Shown here piece by piece: positions 53,539 through 62,526 of a stretch of DNA of 64,000 bases (position 1 is its first letter; each line of letters starts with the position of its first letter). Origin of the DNA: Algoriphagus sp. AGSA1 (GTDB lineage: Bacteria; Bacteroidota; Bacteroidia; Cytophagales; Cyclobacteriaceae); the NCBI RefSeq assembly GCF_021390545.1, contig NZ_JAJUWR010000002.1, forward strand, positions 205,535-269,534, in the 5' to 3' direction. The notes beneath the pieces are model-generated. The model saw nothing but the letters and a program-made list of their open reading frames with translations. It was not told the origin of the DNA and did no database searches. A program made the translations under genes and the position numbers.

Positions 53539-53551
53539 ATACATTTATAAG

Positions 53552-54472
53552 ATGCAAAAGAAGAAAGAAAATCTGAAGCGTTTTCGTACCATATCCGAAA
53601 TACATCAGGCCTTTGGGATGCCCAAACCACGGCATCCTCTGATCAGTTTAACCCATTTTGATGAAAACAATCCTTTCAATCCTGAAAAGATTCCGGTGTA
53701 CGATGTGTTGGAGTTTTATAAAATAGCCTTTACCACGGAAAACCGTGGCAGAATGAAATACGGCCAGAATTATTACGATTTTACGGAAGGTAGCATGGTA
53801 TTTATAGCACCCAATCAAGTGATTGGAAGCTCGGAAGACAGTGATGAGCATTCCTCATACATCCTGCTGATACACCCTGATTTTTTTCTGGGTTATCCAT
53901 TGGCCGGCAGGATAAAACAGTACGGATACTTTTCTTATGCGGTAAACGAAGCACTGCATTTATCCGATGATGAAAAACAGGTTGTTCTTTCCATTTTGAA
54001 CATCATAGAACTTGAGTTGAACAGCAGAGTGGATGAATTTAGTCAGGAGGTGATGATCGCACAGATTGAATTGCTATTGAGTTATGCCAATCGTTTTTAC
54101 AAACGCCAGTTCATCACAAGAAAAGCGGTAAATGATAATTTGTTGCAAAAGCTGGAAGCTATTTTGGACCATTATTTTGACAACGAAAAATCTCTGATGC
54201 AGGGAATACCCACAGTTCACTATCTTGCTGATAACTTAAACACTTCGCCGGGTTATTTGAGTGATATGTTGCGTTCTCTTACAGGACAAAATACCCAGCA
54301 ACACATACATAATAAACTCATTGAAAAGGCGAAAGAAAAACTATCCACGACAGACTTGGCAGTGAGCGAAATTGCCTATCAACTGGGTTTTGAACATCCA
54401 CAGTCATTTAGCAAACTTTTCAGGACAAAGACCAAACAATCACCTTTGGAGTTTAGGGCTTCGTTTAATTGA
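53552..54472 (+). CDS. AraC-family regulator, module G
   Basis: The 306-residue array-type AraC protein has FRTISEIHQAFGMPKPRHPLISL, KYGQNYYDFTEGSMVFIAPNQV, then LADNLNTSPGYLSDMLRSLTGQ and LAVSEIAYQLGFEHPQSFSKLFRTKTKQSPLEFRASFN. Helix content is intact throughout. The start ATG directly follows a terminator T-run, so the gene is likely expressed by read-through from the SDR gene or from a promoter within the hairpin region. It precedes the module H SDR. Confidence 0.92.
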   Translation: MQKKKENLKRFRTISEIHQAFGMPKPRHPLISLTHFDENNPFNPEKIPVYDVLEFYKIAFTTENRGRMKYGQNYYDFTEGSMVFIAPNQVIGSSEDSDEHSSYILLIHPDFFLGYPLAGRIKQYGYFSYAVNEALHLSDDEKQVVLSILNIIELELNSRVDEFSQEVMIAQIELLLSYANRFYKRQFITRKAVNDNLLQKLEAILDHYFDNEKSLMQGIPTVHYLADNLNTSPGYLSDMLRSLTGQNTQQHIHNKLIEKAKEKLSTTDLAVSEIAYQLGFEHPQSFSKLFRTKTKQSPLEFRASFN

Positions 54473-54614
54473 GAAATTTCACTTGCATAACTTTTTACTT
54501 TCAGCAAATACATCATAACGACAATCCCGAACTTGAACACAACAATCCTCTATCTGAATACATTTTGCGCTAATTAACTTTTGAGCTTTGCATCATCACT
54601 TAAAACAAAAAACA

Positions 54615-55448
54615 ATGAGCAAGCAAAAAGTATGGTTTATTACAGGTGCATCTAAAGGGATGGGGCTTGAAATTACAAAAGCTGTTTTAAATAACGGGGG
54701 CAAAGTAATCGCAACCTCCAGGAATACAGAAACGCTTTTAGAAAAAATTGCGGACTACAAAGACAATTTACTTCCTGTAAAGTTAGACATCACCAATGAA
54801 ACAGCTATTGAAAACGCTATTGCCAATGGCATCGCGAAATTTGGCCAAATAGACGTTGTGGTGAATAATGCAGGATATAACCTTTTGGGAAATCTCGAAG
54901 AACTAAGCGATGCGGAGTTTCGAAATACAATGAATGTAAATGTTTTTGCAGTGGCTAACATCATTAGAAGCGTATTACCCCACTTGCGTAAGCAAAAATC
55001 AGGGCATATCATCAACACGGCTTCTATGATGGGCTATACCAGTTATCCCGCTAACGGGAGCTATAGTGCATCAAAATTTGCTGTGATTGGATTATCAGAA
55101 GCACTTGCACAAGAAGTTGCTCCTTTTGGGATAAAAGTTACCATCCTTGCACCCGGCACCTTCCGTACAAGTTTTATGAATGAGGAAAGTCTGCATGTCG
55201 CGAAAAATAAGATTGACGCATACAACTTAGAACAACAGGTTGAACTGTTTAGGGGATTTGACGGCAAACAATTGGGCGACCCTGAGAAATTGGCAGAAGT
55301 ACTGCTTAAAATTACTGAAATGGAAAACCCGCCCCTGCATCTCCCATTAGGTTCAGATAGCTACAACGCTATTGTAGAGCTACGCAAAAATGAGCAAATA
55401 GAATTGGAAAACTGGAAAGCCTTATCTTTATCTACTGATTTTAAATAA
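54615..55448 (+). CDS. SDR-family oxidoreductase, module H
   Basis: The protein of about 277 residues begins MSKQKVWFITGASKGMG. It has NNAGYN, Ser in NTASMMGY and YSASK (about 154-158), and the end PLHLPLGSDSYN. It matches the module E SDR in opening and closing motifs. An in-frame start at 54588 gives an unconvincing MHHH leader; the ATG at 54615 is used. The AraC gene follows with 7 bases between stop and GTG start, so the two are co-translated. Confidence 0.93.
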   Translation: MSKQKVWFITGASKGMGLEITKAVLNNGGKVIATSRNTETLLEKIADYKDNLLPVKLDITNETAIENAIANGIAKFGQIDVVVNNAGYNLLGNLEELSDAEFRNTMNVNVFAVANIIRSVLPHLRKQKSGHIINTASMMGYTSYPANGSYSASKFAVIGLSEALAQEVAPFGIKVTILAPGTFRTSFMNEESLHVAKNKIDAYNLEQQVELFRGFDGKQLGDPEKLAEVLLKITEMENPPLHLPLGSDSYNAIVELRKNEQIELENWKALSLSTDFK

Positions 55449-55455
55449 TTATGGC

Positions 55456-56370
55456 GTGAAAAAAGCTGCTCCTTACAGAATTCAGTCAATTTCAGAGCTT
55501 CATGGTTTATTCAGCTTGCCAAAGCCCGATCACCCATTGATTAGTGTTATTGATTTTGAATTGCTGAAATTCGCAAACAATCAAATCTGGAACAGCTTTT
55601 ACTACGATTTCTATTGTGTAGCCTGTAAAAAAGGAGCTTCAGGAAAGTTCAAATACGGGCAAGGGCATTATGATTTCGATGAGGGCGTGATGAGCTTCAC
55701 CAAACCGGGTCAGATTTTTTCCGTCACGAATGCCACCAATGACCCCGTATCAGGCTATATGCTCATCTTTAAACCTGATCTAATCAGGCACTATGAATTG
55801 GGCAAGGTAATTGGCAACTATGGGTTCTTTTCCTATGCTACTTCAGAGGCTCTTCATCTTTCAGAAAAGGAAGATAAAATAATCATGAGGCTTTTGCACC
55901 AAATCCAGGATGAACTAAAAAACAATATTGACCATTACAGCCAAGATTTAATTGTTTCGCATATCGACCTGCTTCTCCATTATGCAAAGCGTTTTCACCA
56001 TAGACAGTTTCTTACCCGTAAAGCAACAAATAACGACTTGTTGGTTAAAGTAGAAGAAATCCTGAACAATTATTTCAATACTGGAACGCCTCTTGACAGC
56101 GGGTTGCCTACCGTTCAGTTTTTAGCCAATGAAGTGAAACTTTCGCCCAGTTATTTAAGTGACCTGCTGCGAAACCTCACTGGCCACAATGCCCAACAGT
56201 ACATCCAAAATCATTTGATAGATAAGGCAAAAGAATTATTGACAACCAGCAATTGTAGCGTCAGCGAAATAGCATATCATTTAGGATTTGAATACCCTCA
56301 ATCTTTCAGTAAGCTATTTAAAAAGAATACCAATCAAACGCCTTTGCAGTTTAGAGCATCTTTTAACTAA
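55456..56370 (+). CDS. AraC-family regulator, module H
   Basis: The 304-residue protein has the start MKKAAPYRIQSISELHGLFSLPKPDHPLIS (compare MKNAAPYRIKTITEGHRLIGL in module B), KYGQGHYDFDEGVMSFTKPGQIFSV and the HTHs LANEVKLSPSYLSDLLRNLTGH and CSVSEIAYHLGFEYPQSFSKLFKKNTNQTPLQFRASFN. The start is a GTG at 55456; the ATG at 55451 is out of frame and closed at once. It is the last regulator of the array. Confidence 0.92.
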   Translation: MKKAAPYRIQSISELHGLFSLPKPDHPLISVIDFELLKFANNQIWNSFYYDFYCVACKKGASGKFKYGQGHYDFDEGVMSFTKPGQIFSVTNATNDPVSGYMLIFKPDLIRHYELGKVIGNYGFFSYATSEALHLSEKEDKIIMRLLHQIQDELKNNIDHYSQDLIVSHIDLLLHYAKRFHHRQFLTRKATNNDLLVKVEEILNNYFNTGTPLDSGLPTVQFLANEVKLSPSYLSDLLRNLTGHNAQQYIQNHLIDKAKELLTTSNCSVSEIAYHLGFEYPQSFSKLFKKNTNQTPLQFRASFN

Positions 56371-56377
56371 TACCCTC

Positions 56378-56530
56378 TTACGGTTTAGTCTTTAGCTTAA
56401 CAAATGTCCTTTTCGGCAGAATTTTAGCAACACCGGAATTTGAAATAGAGTCATCAGTTTTCTTGCCAAATACATCAGTCAATACACGAGACTGGTTTAC
56501 TTTCAGTTGATTTAGTGTCAGAGTGGTCAT
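56378..56530 (-). CDS. Possible 50-residue ORF coupled to the sugar isomerase gene
   Basis: The ATG overlaps the isomerase stop (ATGA at 56527-56530). The product is basic (ends TFVKLKTKP), with no recognised motif, and stops 8 bases from the end of the convergent AraC gene. Coupling geometry is the only positive evidence; it may be chance. Confidence 0.25.
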   Translation of the reverse strand: MTTLTLNQLKVNQSRVLTDVFGKKTDDSISNSGVAKILPKRTFVKLKTKP

Positions 56531-57561
56531 CCTAATTCTGCCAGGACTTTTTCGAGCAGCTTTTTGGTTGCCAAAATTCCCTGATCATTAGGTAAATAGC
56601 TTTGGTCTCCGCCTAAATCTCTCATGAGACCACCTTCGTATTCAATTCCAACATATCCCCCCGACCATCCTGAAGCCTTGATAAGCTCAAACATCTTGAA
56701 AAAATCAGTATCCAAGTCATTTCCTTCCGCATCAAATCGGTGTGTCTTTGCGCTTACTCCTTTTGAATACGGCATCATCTTTTTTACACCCTCATATCGG
56801 TCGTATTCACGAAGGCAGGTAGTGTTGATCAGGCTTTTTAGGTCAGCTCCGTCCGGTTTGCTTCGTTCAAGACAAAAATTCCCAAAATCAGGCAAAAGCC
56901 CTTTAAATGAAGAAGGTACCTGGGAAAGAATCCCGATCAACCAGTCAGGATCTGTAGAGTACCCAAAATGGTTTTCTACAATGACATGGATTTCTGCTTT
57001 TTCCGCATATTCCAAAAGGGAATTATAGCCATCCGCGGCCGCTTTGGCGACTTCTTCCGGGGTTCCTTCTTCTGCTTTTCCCGTCAAGGCTGCCATTGTA
57101 TCCCCAAAATTAACACGGATAGCGTCGCAATCCAGGTATTTGGCCGCATCTATCCAGCTATAATGCCCTTCCACTGCTTTCTTTCTTATAGCTGGGTCTA
57201 ATGAGGCAATATTTTCTGCATCTACCATAATCAGATGGTTTTTTGCTCCCAAATCATTACAGATGCTCTTCAGTTCCTTCATGAAAACAGGGTCCAGATG
57301 CTTGTTGTTAAAGAATCCGGACACATATTCCAACGTGTTGATTCCAAACTCATTCACTGCCCGCTGGGGGAAATCGAACATGCTCATATTCCCGGAAAAT
57401 AATTCGGAAGCGAATGAAAACTGGGCAAGGGATAATTCGAATGTAAACTTGCGTTGATCTACATTTCCTGCAGTCAACATATTGGGTAAAATACCGGCAA
57501 GGCCATAGCCACCGGCAGCAAGTCCCATTCTATTGATAAATTCCCGTCTCGATAATTCCAT
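56527..57561 (-). CDS. Sugar phosphate isomerase/epimerase (AP_endonuc_2 TIM barrel), Tat-exported
   Basis: The 344-residue protein starts MELSRREFINRMGLAAGGYGLAGILP, a Tat signal. The TIM barrel has metal-site residues in YVSGFFNNKHLDP, HLIMVDAEN, IRVNFGD, VIVENHFGYSTDPDW (Glu and His of the EN.H motif, about 196-199), LPDFGNFC and YVGIEYEGG. It belongs to the xylose-isomerase-like TIM-barrel superfamily, which isomerises or epimerises keto-sugars. It is 24 bases downstream of the sugar dehydrogenase gene, and both act in the periplasm, suggesting a shared oxidised-sugar pathway. Confidence 0.88.
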   Translation of the reverse strand: MELSRREFINRMGLAAGGYGLAGILPNMLTAGNVDQRKFTFELSLAQFSFASELFSGNMSMFDFPQRAVNEFGINTLEYVSGFFNNKHLDPVFMKELKSICNDLGAKNHLIMVDAENIASLDPAIRKKAVEGHYSWIDAAKYLDCDAIRVNFGDTMAALTGKAEEGTPEEVAKAAADGYNSLLEYAEKAEIHVIVENHFGYSTDPDWLIGILSQVPSSFKGLLPDFGNFCLERSKPDGADLKSLINTTCLREYDRYEGVKKMMPYSKGVSAKTHRFDAEGNDLDTDFFKMFELIKASGWSGGYVGIEYEGGLMRDLGGDQSYLPNDQGILATKKLLEKVLAELG

Positions 57562-57585
57562 AGTTTGAAAGTTTTGATTGTAAAT

Positions 57586-60330
57586 TTAGTTTGCTTCAAA
57601 AGTCACTGAAAAGGGCACAAACAAGGCACCTTTGGATTGGTCGTTTCTAAATATAAAATACAGGTCATGTATTCCTTGCCTGGGTGGTATGGGGACCCGG
57701 TAGGAAGGTGGCTCTGAGTTTCCGGTAAGCAGATCAGGATCGCTGGATGGGTTAATAAATTCTGTTTGACCTAATAATGGCCCTTCCGGACTCCCTGTCC
57801 GGACTTCGATGACGCCTCCCTGAGAATTTAACTGTTCAACAGGTGCTGCAACTTGCAAGGAGATTGCCTGAATGGCTGTAAGATCAATTTCCTTAAATCC
57901 CGCAAAAGTATTGGGAGCTGTAACAATCAACAGGTTAGCCTCTCCCATCTTAAATTTCATGATTGTAGGAGATACTTCATCCGCATTACCAAGCAGAAGC
58001 GTAGGGCTTCTCAATTCAACGGCAGCGGCTCCGGTGATGGAGGGTACTCCATTGTAGCCTTTGTCTGTGTAGGTAGCACTGAGTTTAAATACAGTATGAT
58101 CTGATTTTAATCCTCCGGAGTTATGGGGTATTACCTCTCCTTTGGTTGGAAGTAGTTTTGGCTCTTCCGGATTTTCTGCCAAGCTTAGTATGTATCGTAC
58201 CATTTGATCTGCATCCTCCTCACTGAGTGCAGGGTGAGGTGACATCGGGATTTCTCCCCAAATTCCTGCCCCGCCCTTTATGATTTTTTCTGAAAGTTTT
58301 TTAGAAGCTTCCGGATCAGATTTGTATTTGGTGGCAACATCCAGATAGGATGGACCGACTGATTTTTTGTCGGTCATATGGCAGGCATTGCAGTCGCTTT
58401 TGTCTATCAAAACCCTACCCGGAAGTACTTCCTGAGGACTATGTGGATTGGCTCCGGCAGTGTGTGAACCGGCTTTCGGTTCTCCGATGTCGTGATATCC
58501 GCTTGTTACCAAGACTGATTCTTCGGCGATTTGATTGGTTTTGAGTGCCCCATCCTCTTGGTCATATACCTCAACTTCATAAGTGATTTTTTTCCCAGGG
58601 AAGAAGAAAGTCTGGTTGCTTCCCGGCAATCTCAACGTGACGTTCGGAGGTTCATTTCCGGCTGTCAGACTCAATTCTTGACTCGATTGCAGTCCTTTTG
58701 AATCCGTTACGGTGAGTTTTGCCTGGTATTTTCCAGGATCATTAAACTGGAATGTGGGGTCAGGGTCTTCCAAAAGGGCTAAAGTCTCTCCGTTCGGTGA
58801 GTAGATTTCCCAAGAATACTCCAGGGAGTCCTGATCATAATCCAGAGTCCCCTTTGAAGAAAAGTTTACGTTGAATGGGACAGCTCCTGCATACCTGTCG
58901 GCAGATGCCGCTACTATTGGTTTCCGGTTACCATCATTATATTCAATTCTGACCAGTTTAGCTTCGGGATTTGCCATAAACCAACCTTGGCCATATTCCA
59001 AAAGATAAAGATCTCCCTGTGGTCCAAATGCCATGTCAATGGGATGCTCTAATTCGAGATTAGGAAGGAAAGGTTCCATTCGGATATAATTTCCCTGTTC
59101 ATTTAAAGTGACTGCCATGATCCAATCTCTCATCCATTCATAAATGAACCACTTACCCTCGTAGTAGGAAGGAAAGAGCCGCTTGGCTTTCTGAAAATCA
59201 GATTCATGAAATACAGGGCCTGCCATGGCCGTTCGGCCACCGCTTCCAAGTAAAGGAAAACGAAGCGATTCTCCGGCGGAATAAAAAATCATTGCCTTCT
59301 GGGCTGGAGGAAGATCAATCATTCCGGTATTATTGGGAGAATTGTTACGTGGATGTTCCGGGTCAAATTGTTCACCCGATTGGTTGGTGGCAAAATTGAA
59401 ATCCCAATAAGCTTTGTTGTTTCCTACAAAGTAGGGCCACCCAAAGTTGCCAGCAGCCTTTGCTTGGTTAAACTCATCTTCTGCTGCGGGTCCAAGGCCC
59501 ACGGAGTCTTGTCCTGAGTCTGGTCCAACATCCCCCCAATATAGGAAACCTGTCTTTTTGTCCACGGCGATCCGGTATGGATTACGATGTCCCATGGTAT
59601 AGATCTCCGGTTTTGTCCCCGGAGTGCCCGGTGGAAACAGGTTGCCCTTCGGAATCGTATAGCTTCCGTCCGCTTCAGGGTGTATTCTCAGGATTTTTCC
59701 ACGAAGATCATTGGTGTTTGCGGCAGTACCCTGTGCATCAAAAGCTGACCTTCCTTCTCTTTCGTCAATAGGTGCATAGCCTGCCGATTCTCTCGGGCTC
59801 GTATTGTCCCCTGTTGAGAGATATAGGTTTCCATCTGAATCCCAATCAATCGATCCGCCTGTGTGACAACAATGGTCTCTTTGAGTAGGGATTTCAAGCA
59901 GGATTTGGACAGATGTTAGATCCAATTTGTCATCCTTCATCGTAAATCTGGCCAGTATGTTTTTAGGTTCTTTTCCCACAGGGGAATAATAAAGGTAAAC
60001 CCAGGGATGAACATTGAAATCAGGATGAACCCCGAGCCCCAACAATCCGTCTTCAGCCTCCTGTGGAATTTTTCCCGGTTCCGGATTGTAGGTCGTACTT
60101 ACTGCTATTTTCCCTATTTGATCGACTTTTTGAGTGATGGGATTGTACATTTTTACCAATCCGTGTCTTTCAATAAAAATTACCCGGTCATCGGGAAGAA
60201 TTGCCAATTCCAAAGGTTCATTCAACTGATCTGCCAAAACAACCTTTTGAAACCTGTTTTCTTCAGGTACTTGTGCAATTGCCTGTAGGTTGAGGAAAAG
60301 GAACATCAGGATTTTGACTATTTTTCCCAT
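57586..60330 (-). CDS. Secreted PQQ-type sugar dehydrogenase fused to PKD, cytochrome c and CBM6-like domains
   Basis: The 914-residue protein has a signal peptide (LNLQAIAQ). A GSDH/soluble glucose dehydrogenase-like six-bladed propeller (about 25-470; ILPDDRVIFIERHGLVKMY, HTGGSIDWDSDGNLYLSTGDN, MGHRNPYRIAVD) is followed by a PKD-like domain (about 480-560). A cytochrome c domain follows (about 640-735; heme motif CNACH with distal Met in IPMSPHP). The C-terminal part (about 760-914) resembles a CBM6 sandwich. It oxidises a sugar with PQQ and could pass electrons to its own heme. It starts the divergent operon controlled across the 39-bp palindrome. Confidence 0.88.
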   Translation of the reverse strand: MGKIVKILMFLFLNLQAIAQVPEENRFQKVVLADQLNEPLELAILPDDRVIFIERHGLVKMYNPITQKVDQIGKIAVSTTYNPEPGKIPQEAEDGLLGLGVHPDFNVHPWVYLYYSPVGKEPKNILARFTMKDDKLDLTSVQILLEIPTQRDHCCHTGGSIDWDSDGNLYLSTGDNTSPRESAGYAPIDEREGRSAFDAQGTAANTNDLRGKILRIHPEADGSYTIPKGNLFPPGTPGTKPEIYTMGHRNPYRIAVDKKTGFLYWGDVGPDSGQDSVGLGPAAEDEFNQAKAAGNFGWPYFVGNNKAYWDFNFATNQSGEQFDPEHPRNNSPNNTGMIDLPPAQKAMIFYSAGESLRFPLLGSGGRTAMAGPVFHESDFQKAKRLFPSYYEGKWFIYEWMRDWIMAVTLNEQGNYIRMEPFLPNLELEHPIDMAFGPQGDLYLLEYGQGWFMANPEAKLVRIEYNDGNRKPIVAASADRYAGAVPFNVNFSSKGTLDYDQDSLEYSWEIYSPNGETLALLEDPDPTFQFNDPGKYQAKLTVTDSKGLQSSQELSLTAGNEPPNVTLRLPGSNQTFFFPGKKITYEVEVYDQEDGALKTNQIAEESVLVTSGYHDIGEPKAGSHTAGANPHSPQEVLPGRVLIDKSDCNACHMTDKKSVGPSYLDVATKYKSDPEASKKLSEKIIKGGAGIWGEIPMSPHPALSEEDADQMVRYILSLAENPEEPKLLPTKGEVIPHNSGGLKSDHTVFKLSATYTDKGYNGVPSITGAAAVELRSPTLLLGNADEVSPTIMKFKMGEANLLIVTAPNTFAGFKEIDLTAIQAISLQVAAPVEQLNSQGGVIEVRTGSPEGPLLGQTEFINPSSDPDLLTGNSEPPSYRVPIPPRQGIHDLYFIFRNDQSKGALFVPFSVTFEAN

Positions 60331-60394
60331 GCGAAGTGTGGTTAAAGGAGCAATGAAGTCGTTTTGTTTGTGTTATTTTTACACAATAAAGAGA

Positions 60395-60433
60395 AAAAAT
60401 ATTAATGCGTAAAATTTACGCATTAATATTTTT
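60395..60433. promoter_or_regulatory. 39-bp perfect palindrome, likely operator of the Nudix-HTH regulator
   Basis: TTAATGCGTAAA is followed by one central base and its exact complement; the symmetry extends 19 bases each way (60395-60433). It lies between the divergent dehydrogenase (start 60330) and regulator (start 60460) genes. NrtR/AraR-type regulators bind such palindromes. Confidence 0.75.
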
Positions 60434-60459
60434 AATGAATTTTAAAAAAGAAGTAAAGA

Positions 60460-61206
60460 ATGTTGGGATTAGTGTTTGATTCTATTTTAAAAGAAGTGTC
60501 CATTGACTTTGTGATTGTGGGGTTTCAGACAAATAGACTGAAGGTCTTGTTGTTGAAATGGAAGGGTACGGGAAAGTGGAGTCTGCCGGGGGGCAGGATT
60601 TATGTAGATGAACCCATCAGTATGGCGGCTGTCCGCACGCTGGAGGAAAGGACCGGGCTGAAGAATGTGTTCTTGAGACAGTTCAATACTTTCGGAAATA
60701 CCCAACGATACCTGCACTATTCCAAAGAGGAAACCTTGGAGTATGTCAAACAGGCTATTGGAGAGGATATTTTACAACTTCAAAATCTACCTCGAACTGT
60801 TTCTGTTGGCTATTACGCATTAGTGGATATAGAAAAGGTGGATGCAAAACCTGATTTTTACACCGATGAGTGTAGTTGGTGGGATGTGGCAGATGTTCCA
60901 AAATTGCTTTTTGACCATAATGAAATGATAGAGGTGGCACTTCAGACCTTAAGAAGAGAGATTCGCCACCAGCCGGTTGGAAATCTGCTGCCGGAAAAAT
61001 TTACCATGAATGAATTGCAAAATCTATTTCAAGGTATCCTGAATACCGAGTTGGATAGACGTAATTTCCACAAAATGATGACCGGATACGATTTTCTGAT
61101 CAAACTGGAGGAAAAAAGGATAGGAGGCGCTAACAGGGCGCCCCATTTATACCGTTTTGATTATAAAAAGTATTACGAGGCGCTTAACGGAGGAGTTTCT
61201 TTCTAA
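60460..61206 (+). CDS. Nudix-fold transcriptional regulator (NrtR/AraR-type)
   Basis: The 248-residue protein has an N-terminal Nudix domain (about 15-150; KVLLLKWKGTGKWSLPGGRIYVDEPISMAAVRTLEERTGL) and a C-terminal winged HTH (about 165-245; PEKFTMNELQNLFQGILNTELDRRNFHKMMTGYDFLIKLEEKR). In the Nudix box, the catalytic REUxEE reads RTLEER, so hydrolysis is unlikely; Nudix regulators with lost catalysis sense sugars or nucleotides. The neighbouring sugar dehydrogenase and isomerase suggest a sugar ligand. It is the likely binder of the palindrome 27 bases upstream. Confidence 0.88.
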   Translation: MLGLVFDSILKEVSIDFVIVGFQTNRLKVLLLKWKGTGKWSLPGGRIYVDEPISMAAVRTLEERTGLKNVFLRQFNTFGNTQRYLHYSKEETLEYVKQAIGEDILQLQNLPRTVSVGYYALVDIEKVDAKPDFYTDECSWWDVADVPKLLFDHNEMIEVALQTLRREIRHQPVGNLLPEKFTMNELQNLFQGILNTELDRRNFHKMMTGYDFLIKLEEKRIGGANRAPHLYRFDYKKYYEALNGGVSF

Positions 61207-61257
61207 ATTTATGCAGAAATGCTCCGGGCTTCGGATTTGGTTTGTACAGGTTTCTCA

Positions 61258-61291
61258 GCCTGGTATGTCTGAGACTTTTTCAGCCAGCCCT
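61258..61291 (-). repeat. Interspersed repeat (family 2), inverted copy
   Basis: The reverse complement matches 23239-23272 (GCTGAAAAAGTCTCAG core) with four mismatches or fewer. It lies after the Nudix regulator gene, where it is not part of a recognisable hairpin. Confidence 0.55.
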
Positions 61292-61350
61292 ATTTATGAA
61301 CAGATTTTGATGAAATGCTGTTTCACTTCTTAATTAATTATTAAGCCATT

Positions 61351-61362
61351 TTAGCCGGCTAA
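61351..61362. promoter_or_regulatory. 12-bp palindrome TTAGCCGGCTAA
   Basis: A perfect dyad 38 bases upstream of leader unit copy 4 and about 130 bases upstream of the monooxygenase gene; operator-like but unassigned. Confidence 0.3.
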
Positions 61363-61400
61363 CGTTAAGCATGCAGGGTCAAATCAAGACATAATAGCAC

Positions 61401-61487
61401 ATGAAATCGAGCATGACTAAAAAGTCACACACTGGCATGATTATAATCGCTGTGAGATTCCATGTGGCCTTTAAAAACAAATTGTAA
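61401..61487 (+). CDS. Leader-unit peptide, copy 4 (upstream of LLM monooxygenase)
   Basis: The 28-residue ORF reads MKSSMTKKSHTGMII, then IAVRFHVAFKNKL, then TAA. The stop is exactly 4 bases before the monooxygenase ATG at 61492, the same distance as at the HxlR gene. It has the same length as copy 2. Confidence 0.6.
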   Translation: MKSSMTKKSHTGMIIIAVRFHVAFKNKL

Positions 61488-61491
61488 TCAC

Positions 61492-62514
61492 ATGAAAAAA
61501 ATAGGGTTTTTATCCTTTGGTCATTGGGCCAATCATCCTTCTTATCAGGCAAATACGGCAAGTGACACCTTGCTGCAGTCCATCGATCTGGCAGTTGCAG
61601 CTGAAGAAATCGGAATAGATGGGGCGTATTTTCGGGTGCATCATTTTGCACAGCAACTCGCTTCACCGTTTCCTTTATTGGCTGCCATAGGAGCCAAAAC
61701 CCATAAAATTGAAATAGGCACCGGAGTTATCGATATGCGCTATGAAAATCCATTATATATGGTGGAAAATGCAGGAGCTGCCGATTTAATTTCCGAAGGC
61801 AGGTTGCAGCTTGGAGTCAGCAGAGGGTCGCCCGAGCAGGTGATTGACGGTTGGAAGTACTTCGGTTACGGATTGGAAGAAGGGGAAACCGATGCTGAGA
61901 TGGGTAGAAGGAAAGCGTTGGAATTTTTCGACAAACTCGATGGAATCGGGTTTGCGCAGCCTAACCCCAACCCAATGTTTCCCAATCCTCCAGGATTGCT
62001 GCGAGTAGAGCCCTATTCAGAGGGATTGCGTGAGCGTATTTGGTGGGGTTCTGCTTCGGATGCTACAGCAGTTTGGGCAGCGGAAGTGGGGATGAATCTT
62101 CAAAGTTCCACCTTGAAATACGATGAGAGTGGAAAACCTTTTCATATTCAGCAAGCAGAGCAAATAAGAGCCTATAGGGATGCCTGGAAAAAGGCTGGCC
62201 ACCAGCGGGAACCACGGGTTTCCGTGAGTAGATCGATCTTTGCCTTGGTCAGTGACCAGGATAAGTATTATTTTGGAGGAGAGGCCAACAGGAGGGATAA
62301 GGTTGGGATGATAGAAGCTGATAAACGGGCCATTTTCGGAAGAAGTTATGCCGCGGAACCAGAGCAGCTGATTAAAGAGCTTGCCCAGGATGAAGCGATC
62401 CAGGAAGCAGATACGCTCCTATTGACCATCCCAAATACCTTAGGGGTGGATTATAATGTGCATGTGCTGGAATCCATTTTGAAGTACGTGGCACCGGAAT
62501 TAGGATGGAGGTAA
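61492..62514 (+). CDS. LLM-class flavin-dependent monooxygenase
   Basis: The 340-residue protein has a luciferase-like TIM barrel: KKIGFLSFGHWANHPSY, EIGIDGAYFRVHHFAQQLASPFPLLAAIGAKTHKIEIGTGVIDMRYENPLYMVENAGAADLISEGRLQLGVSRGSP. The HHF and G-x-SRGSP motifs that bind reduced flavin are in place. It oxidises an organic substrate with O2 and FMNH2. An in-frame ATG at 61462 lies inside the leader unit and is unlikely to be used. It is followed after 12 bases by an FAD/NAD(P) oxidoreductase that may serve as its partner. Confidence 0.93.
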   Translation: MKKIGFLSFGHWANHPSYQANTASDTLLQSIDLAVAAEEIGIDGAYFRVHHFAQQLASPFPLLAAIGAKTHKIEIGTGVIDMRYENPLYMVENAGAADLISEGRLQLGVSRGSPEQVIDGWKYFGYGLEEGETDAEMGRRKALEFFDKLDGIGFAQPNPNPMFPNPPGLLRVEPYSEGLRERIWWGSASDATAVWAAEVGMNLQSSTLKYDESGKPFHIQQAEQIRAYRDAWKKAGHQREPRVSVSRSIFALVSDQDKYYFGGEANRRDKVGMIEADKRAIFGRSYAAEPEQLIKELAQDEAIQEADTLLLTIPNTLGVDYNVHVLESILKYVAPELGWR

Positions 62515-62526
62515 GAGGAGCGTTTT

